From Gordius sp. MW1 (taxonomy: Eukaryota > Nematomorpha > Gordioida > Gordea > Gordiidae), in NCBI GenBank assembly GCA_964036665.1, contig OZ038532.1, forward strand, positions 6,262,001 through 6,326,000: DNA of 64,000 bases. Reading direction: 5' to 3'. The first letter of the stretch is position 1. Each line of letters starts with the position of its first letter. The notes beneath the pieces are model-generated. The model was not told where the DNA came from. It saw only the letters and a list, made by a program, of their open reading frames with translations, and searched no databases. The translations under genes and the position numbers were made by a program. Positions 43,601 through 54,497 of this stretch are shown in pieces.

Positions 43601-46600
43601 CTTGAGTGAGTGTCGTGTACAACTTGTAATTTTTGCATGATTGCCGTGGAAACTTATAAGGGTTTTTAGTGGCTGTGGACTTATGCTTTTGTAAATAACT
43701 TTTATTTGGCTTTTCGCATATACACTAGCTATGACAGCTGGTTTATTTTTTGACCTCGCCCGAGCCCAAATTTCATTATTGTTCATGGGGACCCAACTGA
43801 TTAGCTTTATACATAAATTTCTTTTTGCAACTTGTCTAGGTTAATTTATTTTGTTTAAATTTATTTGAAGATATTTTTAATAAGGACAAAATATTATATT
43901 AATTATAACTTAGTTTTAACTGCTTCCAATGTTTCCAAAAATAAATTCATTTAAAAAAGCATAAAATTAATAATATTACGTTTATATACTTAGGACTTAG
44001 AGTCGTTAATTATTAAGGGAATAGGAATCGTCATTATTAGAATTGGATTTAACTATATTTCCATCGAAATTTATCACCAGAAATTACGTATTAAAGTTGA
44101 AGTAATATGCATACAAGTCAGAAAAAAATGTTAAAGCTTTTTAAAACTTTGGATTTTCAGGGCCTTTTTACCAGCCAACTCTCTATTATTAACCTGTGTA
44201 AAAATAAATTAATTAGTGGTAATGGGGCAACAGAAAAGTTATCAGAAAGCAAGTAGTAGTTCCATTATTTCGCACTACATGGGCGGAGCCAAGGGAGCAG
44301 AGAGGGGCGGCTGCCCCCCTCTAAATCCAAAAAAAATTATTGAAATGTACTAAATTATGGCTGAAATTCCAAAAAATGTTCATTTTCCCTCTCCCTATAA
44401 CATTATTGTACCCCTCTAATTCTAATGCTGGCTACGCCCATGTAGGACTATAATAACCTTTATATATATCACTACTGTTTGATTTAAAATTACTACCAAT
44501 CCCGCTCCAATCTTAATTAATCATAAAAATTGCTAAGGCTTAATGATTGAAATTTAGGACGCGACCAAGAAAAGTACCCCCCCCCCCCACCATAAATTCA
44601 AAAAATCATATAAATTTTGTCAAATTTTAAAGAATCCAAGGCCCATCATAAATTATATAGGGCCGCGCGTGATGTGCTGAGGTAGGTTATAATATAATAG
44701 GTAGTGTTGTAAAAACGGCTGGGTTTTGTTAGGTCGACCTTGATTTTAGGCGACTACGTAAACAAACCAACCAAAGATTTTTTGGTCTCTTTTTCTTAGT
44801 CGCATAAACCGACCAAACGTTTTTGCTCAAACCTTTGGGCGGTTTATGTTTAGTCGACTAAAATTTAAGGTCGACCAAACAAAACCCAGCCCTTTTCACA
44901 ACACTAGTTACAGTTTAAAAATAAAATTTTATTCGTACTTGAGGTAAGAGGGCTCTTTATGGGGGACACAGAGACATCTCTTGGATTTCTTGCTCCAGCG
45001 TCCTTTTTCGCCATTTTACTACCTGAAAAAATGATATAACCATAGACTACACGGACTGTTCATGTCATATGTTTCATAGGGTAAAATATGTGCCATTCAA
45101 TCCACCATCTTGAAATTTTATTTTTTTTATTTTTTATTTTCCACCATTTTAAAATTAACTCTCTCCCACGTCTTTCTGCAATGTACCACATGGTTAAAAC
45201 ATGTGAAGTGAATTTACCTTCCTCTAATAAATAAAAAGGAATGTAATAAAACCCATTAGAATGGAGATGGTACTAAATTACTTTAGCATCACATAATCAC
45301 AGTATTTTTATTTTTTATTTTTATAAATTTTGCAAATGATATATATATTTTAAAATGCTATTAATGATTAAATAGTTTAATATTTTTTTACTACGTTTTA
45401 AAATGAGGGAAAAATGAATACTCTTACTTAAAGTTGATGAGCAGTCTATCTAGACTATAAATATAAGAGAGGGTAAATATTTACAACTCGTTTTGTTCAT
45501 ACTTTTTACGAATAAAAGAATTAAGAGTAAAGGGAAATTGTTGAACGCAGTTAAAAATCAAAAATAGTGGCAATCCGTTAAATTTAGCAGAGATTTTTTA
45601 TCGTGTACCCTTTAAAGAAGAGGGGGCTGATGAAGATTGCGATGAAATGTCGGGTATGTCGGTATTGGGACTATCACCAGGAGAACTATAAATCGAAGAT
45701 AAACTACGCCATTCTCCTTCTTCCTTCTCTAATCCAAAAATAAATAAAATCACAATATACTTAATGAAAAAAAAACCGCAGATTCCCTATAACCTATAAA
45801 AAATCATTCAAATACCCCTTTCTTTCACGTGATCATAAAGTGCGAAGAATTTTAATTTTTTCGACTATGAACTAGTGTTGTAAAAACGGCTGGGTTTTTC
45901 TTAGTCGACTAGACTTAAACAGACTAAAGGTTTGACCTAAAAGTCTTTGGTTTGTTTGTGCGCCTTAGAAATATAGGCCAAAAAATCTTTGGCTGTCTGT
46001 CTACGTTTAGTCGCGTAATCAAAGGTCAACCAAACAAAACCCAATCGTTTTTACAACACTTCTGAAGCAGGGATGGGCGTAGCCAGGATCGGAACTAAAG
46101 AGGGGTCATAATGATTTAGGGAGGCACAATATCATAATTTTTTGAAATTTTAACCATGATTAATTATATTAGTTTAAAACAAATTTTGGTTTGAGAAGGG
46201 TCTTGGCTACGCCAATGAAATTAGGGCTAATACAGGGGTTTTCTTTACTTTTGCACATCTACGCTCTGTCTCGCAAACTAGTGGCAGAGGAAAAGGATGA
46301 TCAATCATAGTTTTTGATTGCTAATGGACCAACACGCTTTTTAAGTTTAAGATTAAAATATTTACTAGGTTTTTTATTAAAACAACCAACCTTCAAAAAA
46401 AGTTTATTCTAATTTTTTTTATCAATTTGGTAATGTGTGCATTTATTACCACAAATTTTATAATTTTAAACGTAGATAAAAAAGTAAACAGTTTATTCAA
46501 TTAAAAATTGCACTAAATTATTTCGAATTTTGGGCTGAGCTTTTTTGCCACATTTGAGAACCCCGTGGCTACGCCCATGGATCTACCATAATTATGAATT

Positions 46601-49600
46601 AAAGATTGCACACTAAAATACCAATTTCTTTAATGTTTAGTAGAGCTCTTTTTTCATCCACCAATTGAAGCGATGGCTTATCATCCTCGTCCTCCTTCTC
46701 TTCCACCTCCTTACTTTTCCTCAGTTGCTTGTTTCGAGACTTGATAACTTTTGATACACCTAAATTTAAAACTGTTAAATTACAGCTGAGAAACAAAGGT
46801 ATAAAGCTGCAATTTGGCCACGTTGAATGTTTGACCAAACCATACATATAAATAATTACAAATAAGTGGTTTACGAGGCGTCACAAAAAGAAAGAAAGAT
46901 GCAAAGAGAGTTTGATGAGCCAGATGATTTTGGCGCACGCTTTTTTTCGTTATCAATAAGCTTTAGCCTAAAATAGCCCCCGTCCGCATTATAATAGCCA
47001 ATTTATTTCGATCATTAGTTTTAAAGTGCGCCTAAGCTCCTTTCGGCGAGTTATGAAAAAGGATGCTTTAAAAAATTGAATAAACGACCTCAAACGTGGG
47101 GTTAAGAAATAGATTTATATTCTATGGTTTATAAACACTCAAATACTTCTAAAAGGTATAAGTAACAAATAAATTTACTCTTTTAAAAATTTATTAAAGG
47201 CTTTTTCGAGAGAAATCATACTTGAATTCCCAACTTCTTTTGCAGGTTTATCCAGATTGCAGTGGTCATTATCTTCCTCCTCTACATTCGATTCGTTGAA
47301 AAAAGCTTCTAAGTAAGCGAGCAAAAAAAAAGTGGTTTAAAAAATGTGCTTTTTTTAATATTGGCATAAAAATTGGAATACTTACCTGCAATGGATCTGG
47401 CATTGGTTTTGACGAGTTGTTTGGCGGATTTGGCTGAAATTTAATAAAAAATATAAGATATTAAGACCTTCACTTAACCAATTAAATTTGAATGATGTGT
47501 ACCATTTAGAGTTGTAAAAACGGCTGGGTTGTATTTGGTCGCCCTTTGGTTTTTTTAGTCGACTAAACATAAATAGACCACAGGTTTTGGTCTGTTTTTC
47601 TTAGTCGACCACTAGGCTTAGTCGAAGCTTGAAAAACAGATGAGAGTCGACCGTGTTAATCTTATTTAAATTAACGAACAAACAAAACCCCACCGTTTTT
47701 ACAACGCTAGTATCATTCATAGAACTTGGTTAACTTATGAACTTTTGTATTTTACGATATATGAAGATGACAAATTATAAGCAAAGATGGAGGGTAAAAA
47801 GCATTTTATACTACATGATAGCTCACCACAAATCCTCTCTTGGGCATCTGAGGCAACACCGGCACTCTGTAATTAAGGTAGATTTAATGTAATAGCATGA
47901 AAACAAACATTTCATCAATCTATATTTGCAGAGAAAAATGTCACAATTTTATAAAATTTTCATTAAATGACATTATCTAACTGTTTGAGGATTAATTCCA
48001 AGGGCTTGCCTTAATATCGGATTCAGATTCAAATCGTGCGAATTTATCTTTGTCTAACCCCATCTAATTTCATGGGTCAAACTCGGTTGTAATTATTAAA
48101 ATTTTGTTGTTTTTTTTGTTTATTTTAACTCTTGAGATTAAATCTAAACTATACTGATATCTAAAAATTTAAAAACACACAACATTTAAGCTTATGAAAA
48201 ATTTAGCATTATACAAAATCGCTATTATGTTATGCGTCTGAAAGGTAAATCTGTTGTGAATTCGAAGTTAAGACGTACGACGATTTTTGCTGCGCAAAAT
48301 CCGATATTAAGACAAGCCCTAAGTTTCAACGTACTTTTTGCGAGTTTATCGTTGAGTTTGATATTTCATTTTTGATTAAATTAATTTTCGAGAGCGGAGA
48401 AAGTTCTATGTTATCTAAAGCAGCACCCTTTTGAACATCCACCTGTTCAGACACGTTGACAGGCATTGTTAGTGAAGTTGCGGACTCAGTGATGACATTC
48501 GAAGACTTTGCTATTTGACTTACGGGTATGAGTTGTTGTAGCTCGGGCATTACATGGGTGGACTCAATTTTCTTTATAATTTTACCCTTTTTGGGCTGAG
48601 TTATGGATGGTTTAACTACGCTCCGAGGAACAAAGGTTCGAGGTCTAGTCAAATTTTTATAATTTAAAGGAAATAAATCAAGATATACATAAGAATTCAA
48701 AGAAAGTATATCGTAAAAATGTATAGCAATTAATAATCAAACGGTAAAACATTAAATTTTATAAAAAGTATTAAAAGTTACTTGGAGACGGGAGATAACT
48801 TCTTTTCGGGCAAATTTTGCATCAAATATATTTTCTCTTGCGTGACTGGAATAAATCGGGTGTTATTCTTAAGGGGTGATTTAGAAATATAGATAGCTGT
48901 TTTTTCCAAGATCGTAGGAGTTGATGGGGATGGACACTAAAAATTATTTTAAAAAACCATATTCTAAACTGCATTAGTTTAAACCTAGGCTATTAAGAAA
49001 CACATGATAGTTAGTTAAAAACGTTTCTGTTCAAACTAAAAGCTGTTCATTTCATAAGCTAATATAAAATGCTTGATGTCTTGTGGGGTCAGGGTTGTTA
49101 GGGCAAGGGTTAGGGTTCTCAATTAGATTTGCTTGGCTTTTGAAATGATCAGCTTTTAGTTTGAATAAGAATCGTTAAAAATATAAGTTAAATTATTTAC
49201 CAATTCTTCGAGTTGTTCTCTTTGCAATTCAAACAATAGCAATTGTCTTTTTAGTTCTAGGTCTTCTAAGGAAACGGCAATTTCTAAAATAAAAATTCCA
49301 TACTTGTCTTATTTAACATAAATACCTTCCTCGTCTTTAGGACGCGATGTTGTATGTGGGGTCAATTTATCGTCTGCTTTGGAACTAATATTTGAAATTA
49401 ATTTATTTTCGTTGTCCGAAGGTGACGGGTTGGTTGTGTACTTTTCTAGAACATCGTTTGTTCGTTTTACAATCGATTTCTTGGCTAAATATTTGTAAAA
49501 CGTTTTTACAACAAAAAATATTTGCATCAAATATTTTTCGCATTAAACTACACATTAGGGCTTGTCTTAATATCGGATTCAGATACAAATCGCGCGAATT

Positions 49601-51528
49601 ATCTTTGTCAAAATATCCGCTTCAATTTCATGGGTCAAATCGGTTGTAAGTACTAATATTTTGTTTTTTGATAGTTAAAATGTTTTTTTTGTTTATTTCA
49701 ACTCTTGAGATTAAATGTAAACCTTGCTGATACCTAAAGATTTAAAAACATACAACATTTAAGCATAGGAAAAATTTTGCATCTTACGAAATCGCTGTTA
49801 TGTTATGGGTCTGAAATGTCAATCGGCTGCTGATAATTCGAAGTTAAGACATGGGCATGTTATAAGGCGTCGGGCGATTTTTGCTGCGCAGCAAAATCCG
49901 ATATTAAGACAATACCTTATATAGATTCGCATGGGAGAAACTTACTTTGTGCCTTATCAGCGGAAGACGGTGGAGTAGGTATTTTAAAGCCTTTAGACAT
50001 TTTATGTTGGACATTGTTTGGATCTCCTAATTTTTGTGGACTTTCATCCTTAACAACTTTATTCTCGACACCGCCTTGAGGTGTTGGAGATTTTGTGGTC
50101 TTATGCAAAGCTGCTTCTTGCATTCTCTTTTTAGACGGCAACGAAACGCAGCTAGTTATAATTGGACGATTTTTTTCACCATCGTTCACGTTGGAAAGGG
50201 AAGAGCCACGTTTGTCATCCGATTTAACGTTGGAGATGGAAGGTGCTTGCTTATACATTTTGCTTCGTCCTTATACAACGGAAAAGTTACAAATCATAGC
50301 GTTATCGACAAGTAAGGCAATGGATTTTCAATTCTTTTTAGCAGTGATATGATATAAGAGTGACTAGTTAAATTTTATCGAAAGATGATTTAAAACGTTT
50401 TTTGCATTGAATAAACAGCAAGGAAAAAGTCAAAATTTCTAGATCACTTTAATGGTGTATAATAGTGTTGTAAAAACGGCTGGGATTTGTTTGGTCGGCC
50501 GTTGGTTTTAGTCGGCTAAACATGAACTGACCAACGGTTTTTTGGTCTGTTTTTCTTGGTCGACTTGGAGTAAACCTATAGAAACCAAAAAAAACCTTTG
50601 ATTTGCTTATGTTTGGTCTGCTAGTCGACCAAACAAAACCCAGCCGCTCTTACAACACTAGTGTATAATGAAAAACTGACCTTTAATCCTATTGACAACG
50701 GTGTTGGATTGTTTAGCTGGACCAAAAGGATTTCGCTTCTTAAAGTTATTTTGCCGCGCCAAAGTTCTGATGGACCCCACTAAGCGATTCCGAACTTTCG
50801 TCGTGGAAGGTTTCACGCTTTGTTTCAAGGTTTGAGAAGGTACGTTATGTGATCGGGCAACCGAATGTGATTTCAAATTTTCCTCTGTTAAAATTATGAA
50901 TTAAATCATTATTATAAAATATTATCTTCAAAAAACTATTCATTTTAAGTTTATATCTTTGCCATAAACTTTTAAACATTGAATAACATTTTAGGTGTAG
51001 GTAATTTAAAAAAAGAATGATATTGAGGTCCTCGAATAGCATTTATTTGAAGTGTTCAAGTCCCAAAATAATGAAAAGGTGGGTAAATATATGTATAGAT
51101 GCCTTAAAAATCTACAAATTTCAAAGTTTCACTCAATAATGATTGAAAAGAGTAAGCTCGTTCGTTCGTTAAATAGCAATAGTCATGGGCGTAGCCAGCG
51201 TCGGAATTAGAGGGGGGGTGCAATAATGATTTGGGGAGGGGCAAAATGATAATTTTTTAAGATTCTAGCCGTAATTTAATGAAATTTAAACAAATGTTTG
51301 TATTTAGAGAGGAGGCAGCCGCCCCTCCCTGCCCCCCCCCCCACCTTGGCTAAGCCTATGGCATTAGTGTATTCGACATAATAAAAGCTTACTTTCGTCA
51401 AAACCTTTTTTAAATGTCGATTTTGGGACGCTTATTCTTTTATCACTGCGACACGTCGATTTGGCATGGATATTCTGGATATTCACGACAGTAGAAGGCA
51501 CAACTCCCGACTTCGCTTTGCTTTGTTG
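37650..51528 (-). CDS. Multi-exon hypothetical protein gene (18 exons seen; 5' end missing)
   Basis: Exons in coding order: 51528-51393, 50884-50681, 50269-49946, 49484-49326, 49283-49201, 48935-48782, 48644-48335, 47866-47827, 47433-47386, 47308-47222, 46759-46622, 45728-45609, 45022-44939, 43415-43140, 42326-42189, 41711-41494, 38414-38217, 37811-37650 (stop). Each has AG/GT borders and phases match throughout, except that exon 48935-48782 needs one more base (see findings). About 960 codons. The product is rich in Ser, Lys and Glu, with a short probable coiled coil (LEDLELKRQLLLFELQREQL), an acidic/basic run (KSKEVEEKEDEDDK) and a more ordered C-terminal part (REFFSSLLIDFFIGDPSQTL, REKLVSFLREVGVSRDLVKA, KEALKLLEDPDGQIL). 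I do not recognise the family. The first listed exon starts in phase 0 after a good acceptor, so upstream exons should exist. Confidence 0.75.
37942..38207 (-). repeat. REP-A element, copy 3, in the last intron of the large gene
   Basis: Reverse orientation relative to 43559-43844, from AACCTAGACAGG to CCCATAAATTGCATAGCAATTAA. It ends 9 bp inside the intron from the donor at 38216. Full length. Confidence 0.75.
38830..39065. repeat. Degenerate short tandem repeat (GCTCAGTTTTTAATTAAAA)
   Basis: About eight imperfect units of 20-30 bp based on GCTCAG or TTCAG followed by T- and A-rich tracts. A roughly reversed T/A pattern (AAAAAACTTGGCAA-type) lies at 39520-39700. ORFs across it are low-complexity and not genes. 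Confidence 0.6.
39134..39250. repeat. Two tandem copies of a ~83-bp unit
   Basis: CTGTGGAAACGCTAGAGAGC (39137) and CTGTGGAAACCTTAGAGAGC (39218) head two similar AT-rich units. Confidence 0.6.
39428..39508 (+). repeat. tRNA-like sequence (possible SINE head or pseudo-tRNA)
   Basis: TAGCTCAGTGG is a good pol III A box and GGTTCGATACC a near-consensus B box, about 50 bp apart. AGGTG at the start can pair with CACCT at the end, but the anticodon arm does not fold and T-stem pairing has a mismatch, so a functional tRNA is unlikely. It lies within an intron of the large gene. Confidence 0.45.
39838..39916. repeat. MITE M2, short copy
   Basis: Contains TAAGTCGACTAAAACC and GTCGACCAAACAAAAATCC and ends GGCCGTTTTTACAACACTA. 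The family's central third is deleted. Confidence 0.65.
39957..41105. mobile_element. hAT-type element N2 with CGAGA-repeat termini
   Basis: ATTGCCAC lies on both sides exactly (39949-39956, 41106-41113). Ends are TAGTGATGCGG... and ...GATCGAAACACTA. The first and last ~130 bp are built of (CGAGA)n/(TCTCG)n, inverted to each other. The interior (40140-40900) is AT-rich with no transposase I could recognise. It is inside an intron of the large gene. Confidence 0.8.
41262..41455. mobile_element. MITE M2 containing a REP-A terminal motif
   Basis: M2 ends (GCTGTGCTGGTTTTGTTTGG and CCGGCCGTTTTTACAACACTA) enclose ACAAATTGCATAGCAATTAA at about 41311-41330, the REP-A terminus without its body. Confidence 0.65.
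41715..42140. repeat. TTCGAAT-rich inverted repeat in an intron
   Basis: Motifs GAATATTAAACTGAAGATTCGG and GATTCGAATTAGATTCGAAC on the left, and GATTTTTCGAATC and AAGATTCGTTCGAAATTTACG on the right, suggest a TIR element of about 0.4 kb between exons 41494-41711 and 42189-42326. Confidence 0.4.
42774..43127. mobile_element. Two adjacent M2 MITEs sharing one target
   Basis: Copy 1 is 42774-42972 and copy 2 is 42981-43127. The target CTACACAC lies before the first (42766-42773), between them (42973-42980) and, as CTACGCAC, after the second (43128-43135). Exon 43140 begins a few bases further on. Confidence 0.8.
43559..43844 (+). repeat. REP-A element, copy 2, in an intron
   Basis: Starts TAATTGCTACGCTATTTATGGGCTCG and ends CTTGTCTAGGTTAA; aligns end to end with 13279-13544. 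Confidence 0.75.
44278..44442. mobile_element. MITE M1 in an intron
   Basis: CATGGGCGGAGCC...GGCTACGCCCATG with flanks TCGCACTA (44270-44277) and TAGGACTA (44443-44450), 6 of 8 matching. Confidence 0.65.
44703..44906. mobile_element. MITE M2 in an intron
   Basis: TAGTGTTGTAAAAACGGCTGG at the left and CCCAGCCCTTTTCACAACACTA at the right, with GTTTAGTCGACTAAA inside. The flanks show no clear duplication. Confidence 0.75.
45873..46060. mobile_element. MITE M2 in an intron
   Basis: TAGTGTTGTAAAAACGGCTGG to CCCAATCGTTTTTACAACACT. Target duplication not clear. Confidence 0.75.
46072..46217. mobile_element. MITE M1 directly beside M2
   Basis: GATGGGCGTAGCCAGG to TTGGCTACGCCAATG. The M1 right end GTGGCTACGCCCATG also occurs alone at about 46565-46579, a truncated copy. 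Confidence 0.65.
47507..47709. mobile_element. MITE M2 in an intron
   Basis: TAGAGTTGTAAAAACGGCTGG to CACCGTTTTTACAACGCTA, with 8-bp flanks GTACCATT (47499-47506) and GTATCATT (47710-47717). Confidence 0.8.
48006..48323. mobile_element. MITE M3, copy 1
   Basis: Inverted ends AGGGCTTGCCTTAATATCGG and CCGATATTAAGACAAGCCCT. The interior matches 49556-49918 along its whole length. It lies in the intron right after exon 48335-48644 (exon border 48335). Confidence 0.75.
49554..49918. mobile_element. MITE M3, copy 2
   Basis: AGGGCTTGTCTTAATATCGG at the left and CCGATATTAAGACAATACCT at the right; ~365 bp, about 45 bp longer than copy 1. In the intron between exons 49946 and 49484. Confidence 0.75.
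50463..50660. mobile_element. MITE M2 with exact 8-bp duplication
   Basis: TAGTGTTGTAAAAACGGCTGG to CCAGCCGCTCTTACAACACTA, flanked on both sides by GTGTATAA (50455-50462, 50661-50668). This copy best defines M2 as hAT-type. Confidence 0.85.
51184..51360. mobile_element. MITE M1 in an intron
   Basis: CATGGGCGTAGCCAGCG to CTTGGCTAAGCCTATG, with flanks GCAATAGT (51176-51183) and GCATTAGT (51361-51368). Confidence 0.8.
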
Positions 51529-51571
51529 CTGCACAAAATAATTTTGCCCAAAATAAATTTACACTATTAAC

Positions 51572-51770
51572 TAATGTTGTAAAAGCGGGTGGGTTTAGTT
51601 TGGTCTACTTTTAATTCAACTAAGGCTAACGGTCGACTCTCAAAGGTTTTTTTCACATTTCGACTAAGCCTCGTGGTCGACTAAGAAAAACAGACCAAAA
51701 GGTCTCTTTATGTTTAGTCGACTAAAACGCAAAGTCGACCAAACTAAATGCAGCCGTTTTTGCGACACTA
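51572..51770. mobile_element. MITE M2
   Basis: TAATGTTGTAAAAGCGGGTGG to GCAGCCGTTTTTGCGACACTA, with flanks CTATTAAC (51564-51571) and CTAATAAC (51771-51778). It sits just upstream of the first recognised exon of the large gene. Confidence 0.8.
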
Positions 51771-51778
51771 CTAATAAC

Positions 51779-53040
51779 GTAGTTTGGCTATGAATTTTAA
51801 AAAGAAACCATATGACTTTTTTTGTCAACTGAATGAATACTTAACCGTTAATAAATAGGAATATACTAAAGGCATCCCACATTTTAAGGGATGGATGCAT
51901 TATTCCTTAGTATAAAAATTAACACCAAACGTTTGAGATTTTTTCGTTAAATTATTTCGATAGAAAATTTGTTAGGAACTAATATACCCCAAATTAAGAA
52001 AATAGCGCCATTACTTTCAAAAATATGACAAAAATAATGAAATCAATAAAACGCGCTCGAGCGTGATTTTGACGCTTTGAACGTCAATAACTTAAAAAGT
52101 ATAAGCCCAAAATGGCTAAAATTTATAAAAAACACTATAATATAAAAGGCCTAAACCCTCACCAAAAAATAATCCAAACCTGAGATGGTCGGTCGAAATT
52201 CGTTTTTTTTTGACGATTTGACATGGAATGGCCCTTTATTTAAATGTTAAAACGCAATAATATTGTGTAAAACAGAAAGAATTAATGCCTTCGCACAATT
52301 TATTCGATGTATTTTCAGTTGGAGCCATCTGGGCATAACCCTAGCCTGATATGCATTTTTTGTTTTAATATGACCCAAGCCCCAACATTGTCTATATATT
52401 TATCGAATTTGACACGTTTGCTAGTGATTTTTAATTTTAAATTGGCGAATAATACCCAAGGAGAGTCAAAATCTCGAACAAAAATGAGGATATTAATGTT
52501 ATTTGGTACCAGGATGGGTTTTGCGTTTGAGATTAATCAATTTAAAAAAATTAGTCCCGGTGGGCCTATGGGGGGGGGGGGGGGGTATTTTTCATTATGA
52601 CCATATTTTTATTAAATGTCCTAGATTCTAGACCCCCAAAAACACAGTTTTCTCACGTCAATCAAATTCTGCTCGGTCTTGATTGGTCGACTTTGATGAC
52701 GAGTTTCGTGACGTTTCGTCGAATTTTTACGGTTAACCACGACTACAACCGACGACGGTTTCAACCGTTTTTCACCTGCCCCCTAAAAGCAAATGATAAA
52801 TGAAATTATAAAGATTGCTTACTTATATTTGATCTTTAAAATGATATTAAATAATTCGAGAAAGAGGTAAATTATTATAAATTAAAAGATATATATATGT
52901 GGGAATAACAAGATAAATTTCTTAATTGCAATGATATAGAAATGCTTATGATGCTTGATGCATATAATAAAGTAGACGCCAGCTTGTCTCACATAAAGCA
53001 ACAATGGATTTTTTCAATTCAAATTAGCTTAAATTCATCC
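51779..53040. other. Unassigned; 5' exons of the large gene not found
   Basis: A homopolymer G tract lies at about 52571-52587. ORFs on the plus strand (52307-52803) have no recognisable family and end in the G tract or nearby. I could not find further minus-strand exons here. Confidence 0.4.
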
Positions 53041-53317
53041 AGCATTGGATTTAGAGGGGGGCAATATTGGAATCCAGGCATAAGGCGAAAATCCCAAAAG
53101 GGGAAAATAAAATAGTATATAATAATTACGTTAGATATAACCATAACCCTAACCCTGACCTATGTTTGGATTTCGCCTTATGCCCATTTCGCCTTATGGC
53201 CAGGAGCGCAATATTGATTTAGGGAGGGGCAAAATGATCATTTTTAAAAATTTTATACATAATTTTACTAAATTTCAAAGAAAAATTGTTGTATTTAGGG
53301 GGGGGGGCAGCCGTCTC

Positions 53318-53334
53318 CCCCTGGCTACGCCCAT
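53318..53334. repeat. MITE M1 right-end remnant
   Basis: CCCTGGCTACGCCCATG preceded by a G tract and CAGCCGTCTCCC. The left end is not clear; related G-rich text starts around 53050. A solo REP-A terminus (AAATTGCATAGCAATTAA) follows at about 53427. Confidence 0.55.
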
Positions 53335-53610
53335 GATTATATATTATAAAGCAATAATCAATGAATGGATATTACCGATTATTATCACGTAAGCCAATGG
53401 ATCAAGAATATTTTATACTGAATATAAATTGCATAGCAATTAATATATATACTTTAGTGATAAATGAAGTATAAAGGGCGAAATAAAGTTTAAAATAAAG
53501 TTCACTTCACACCCTATCAAATAAATATTTTAATTTGAATGGATGAAAGTTAGACAAACGATATGGCACCCATGATATAATCAACGAAAATACTATATAA
53601 TTTAAATATA

Positions 53611-53793
53611 CATGGGCGTAGCGTAGGATTGAAGTTAGAAGTGAGGGGGAGGCAATAATGATTTAGGGAGGGGCAAAATGATAAGTTTTCGTAATTTTAG
53701 CCATATTAACATTAAATTTTAAGGAGTCATTGGTGGATTTAGAAGGGGGGGGGGGCAGCCGCCCCTTCCTGCCTCCCCCTGGCTACGCCCATG
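53611..53793. mobile_element. MITE M1 with exact 8-bp duplication
   Basis: CATGGGCGTAGCGTAGG to CTGGCTACGCCCATG, flanked by TAAATATA on both sides (53603-53610, 53794-53801). Confidence 0.85.
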
Positions 53794-53948
53794 TAAATAT
53801 ATAGTAAGGCGCAACATAATATAAAGAAGGCCCTCAAAAATTGAAATATGGTAAAGCGAAAATTGTTTAGTCAAAGGATGCCTTGTAGTAAGGTTCACTA
53901 TAAATTTGGCTAGGGTCCAGCACAAATTAACCATATAAATGAGTAAGC

Positions 53949-54114
53949 CATGGGCGTAGCCAGGGGGGGGGCAGGGAGTGGTGGCTGGCCCCCTTTAAAT
54001 CCAAAAGTTTGAGGAAATTTATTAAGATTATGGCTAAAATTTCAAAACATTATCATTTTGTCCCTCCCTAAATTATTGTTTCCCCCTCTAATTGCAATGC
54101 TGGCTACGCTCACG
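53949..54114. mobile_element. MITE M1
   Basis: CATGGGCGTAGCCAGGGGG to CTGGCTACGCTCACG; the flanks are not clearly duplicated. Confidence 0.7.
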
Positions 54115-54294
54115 ATAATAGCTCTAATTTATTTGCAATCTAGTGCAATTTTCAAAATGAAGACATTTGGCTAAATTTGTCCCTATCTTTTATAGCATGT
54201 GACTCGAAACTAATAACAGGCATATCATAACGTTTTCGCTCTTAAAAAGATCATCAGTATGCCATAGTAAATTTTTTAGTCACATCTTAATCGA

Positions 54295-54497
54295 TAGTGT
54301 TGAGACGGCTGGGTACTGTTTCGTCGGCCTTTGGTATTAGTCGACTGGACATAAACAGACCAAAGATTTTTTGGTCTGTTTATCTTGGTCGATCACTAGG
54401 TTAAGTCGAAATTAGAAAAAACAAACCATAGTCGACCGCTAGTCTTAGGTAAATCAAAGATGCGCACCAAACAAAACCCAACCGTTTCTACAACAAT
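54295..54497. mobile_element. MITE M2
   Basis: TAGTGTTGAGACGGCTGGG to CCCAACCGTTTCTACAACAATA; the interior has the family's GTCGAC motifs. Confidence 0.7.

Noticed and set aside
49392-50352. Plus-strand ORFs of 85-93 codons at 49.4-50.4 kb
   Set aside because: They are antisense to exons 49484-49326 and 50269-49946, which carry matching splice phases on the minus strand.
52307-52803. Plus-strand ORFs near 52.3-52.8 kb as a gene
   Set aside because: No recognisable domain, interrupted by a 17-base G tract, and no convincing splice partners.
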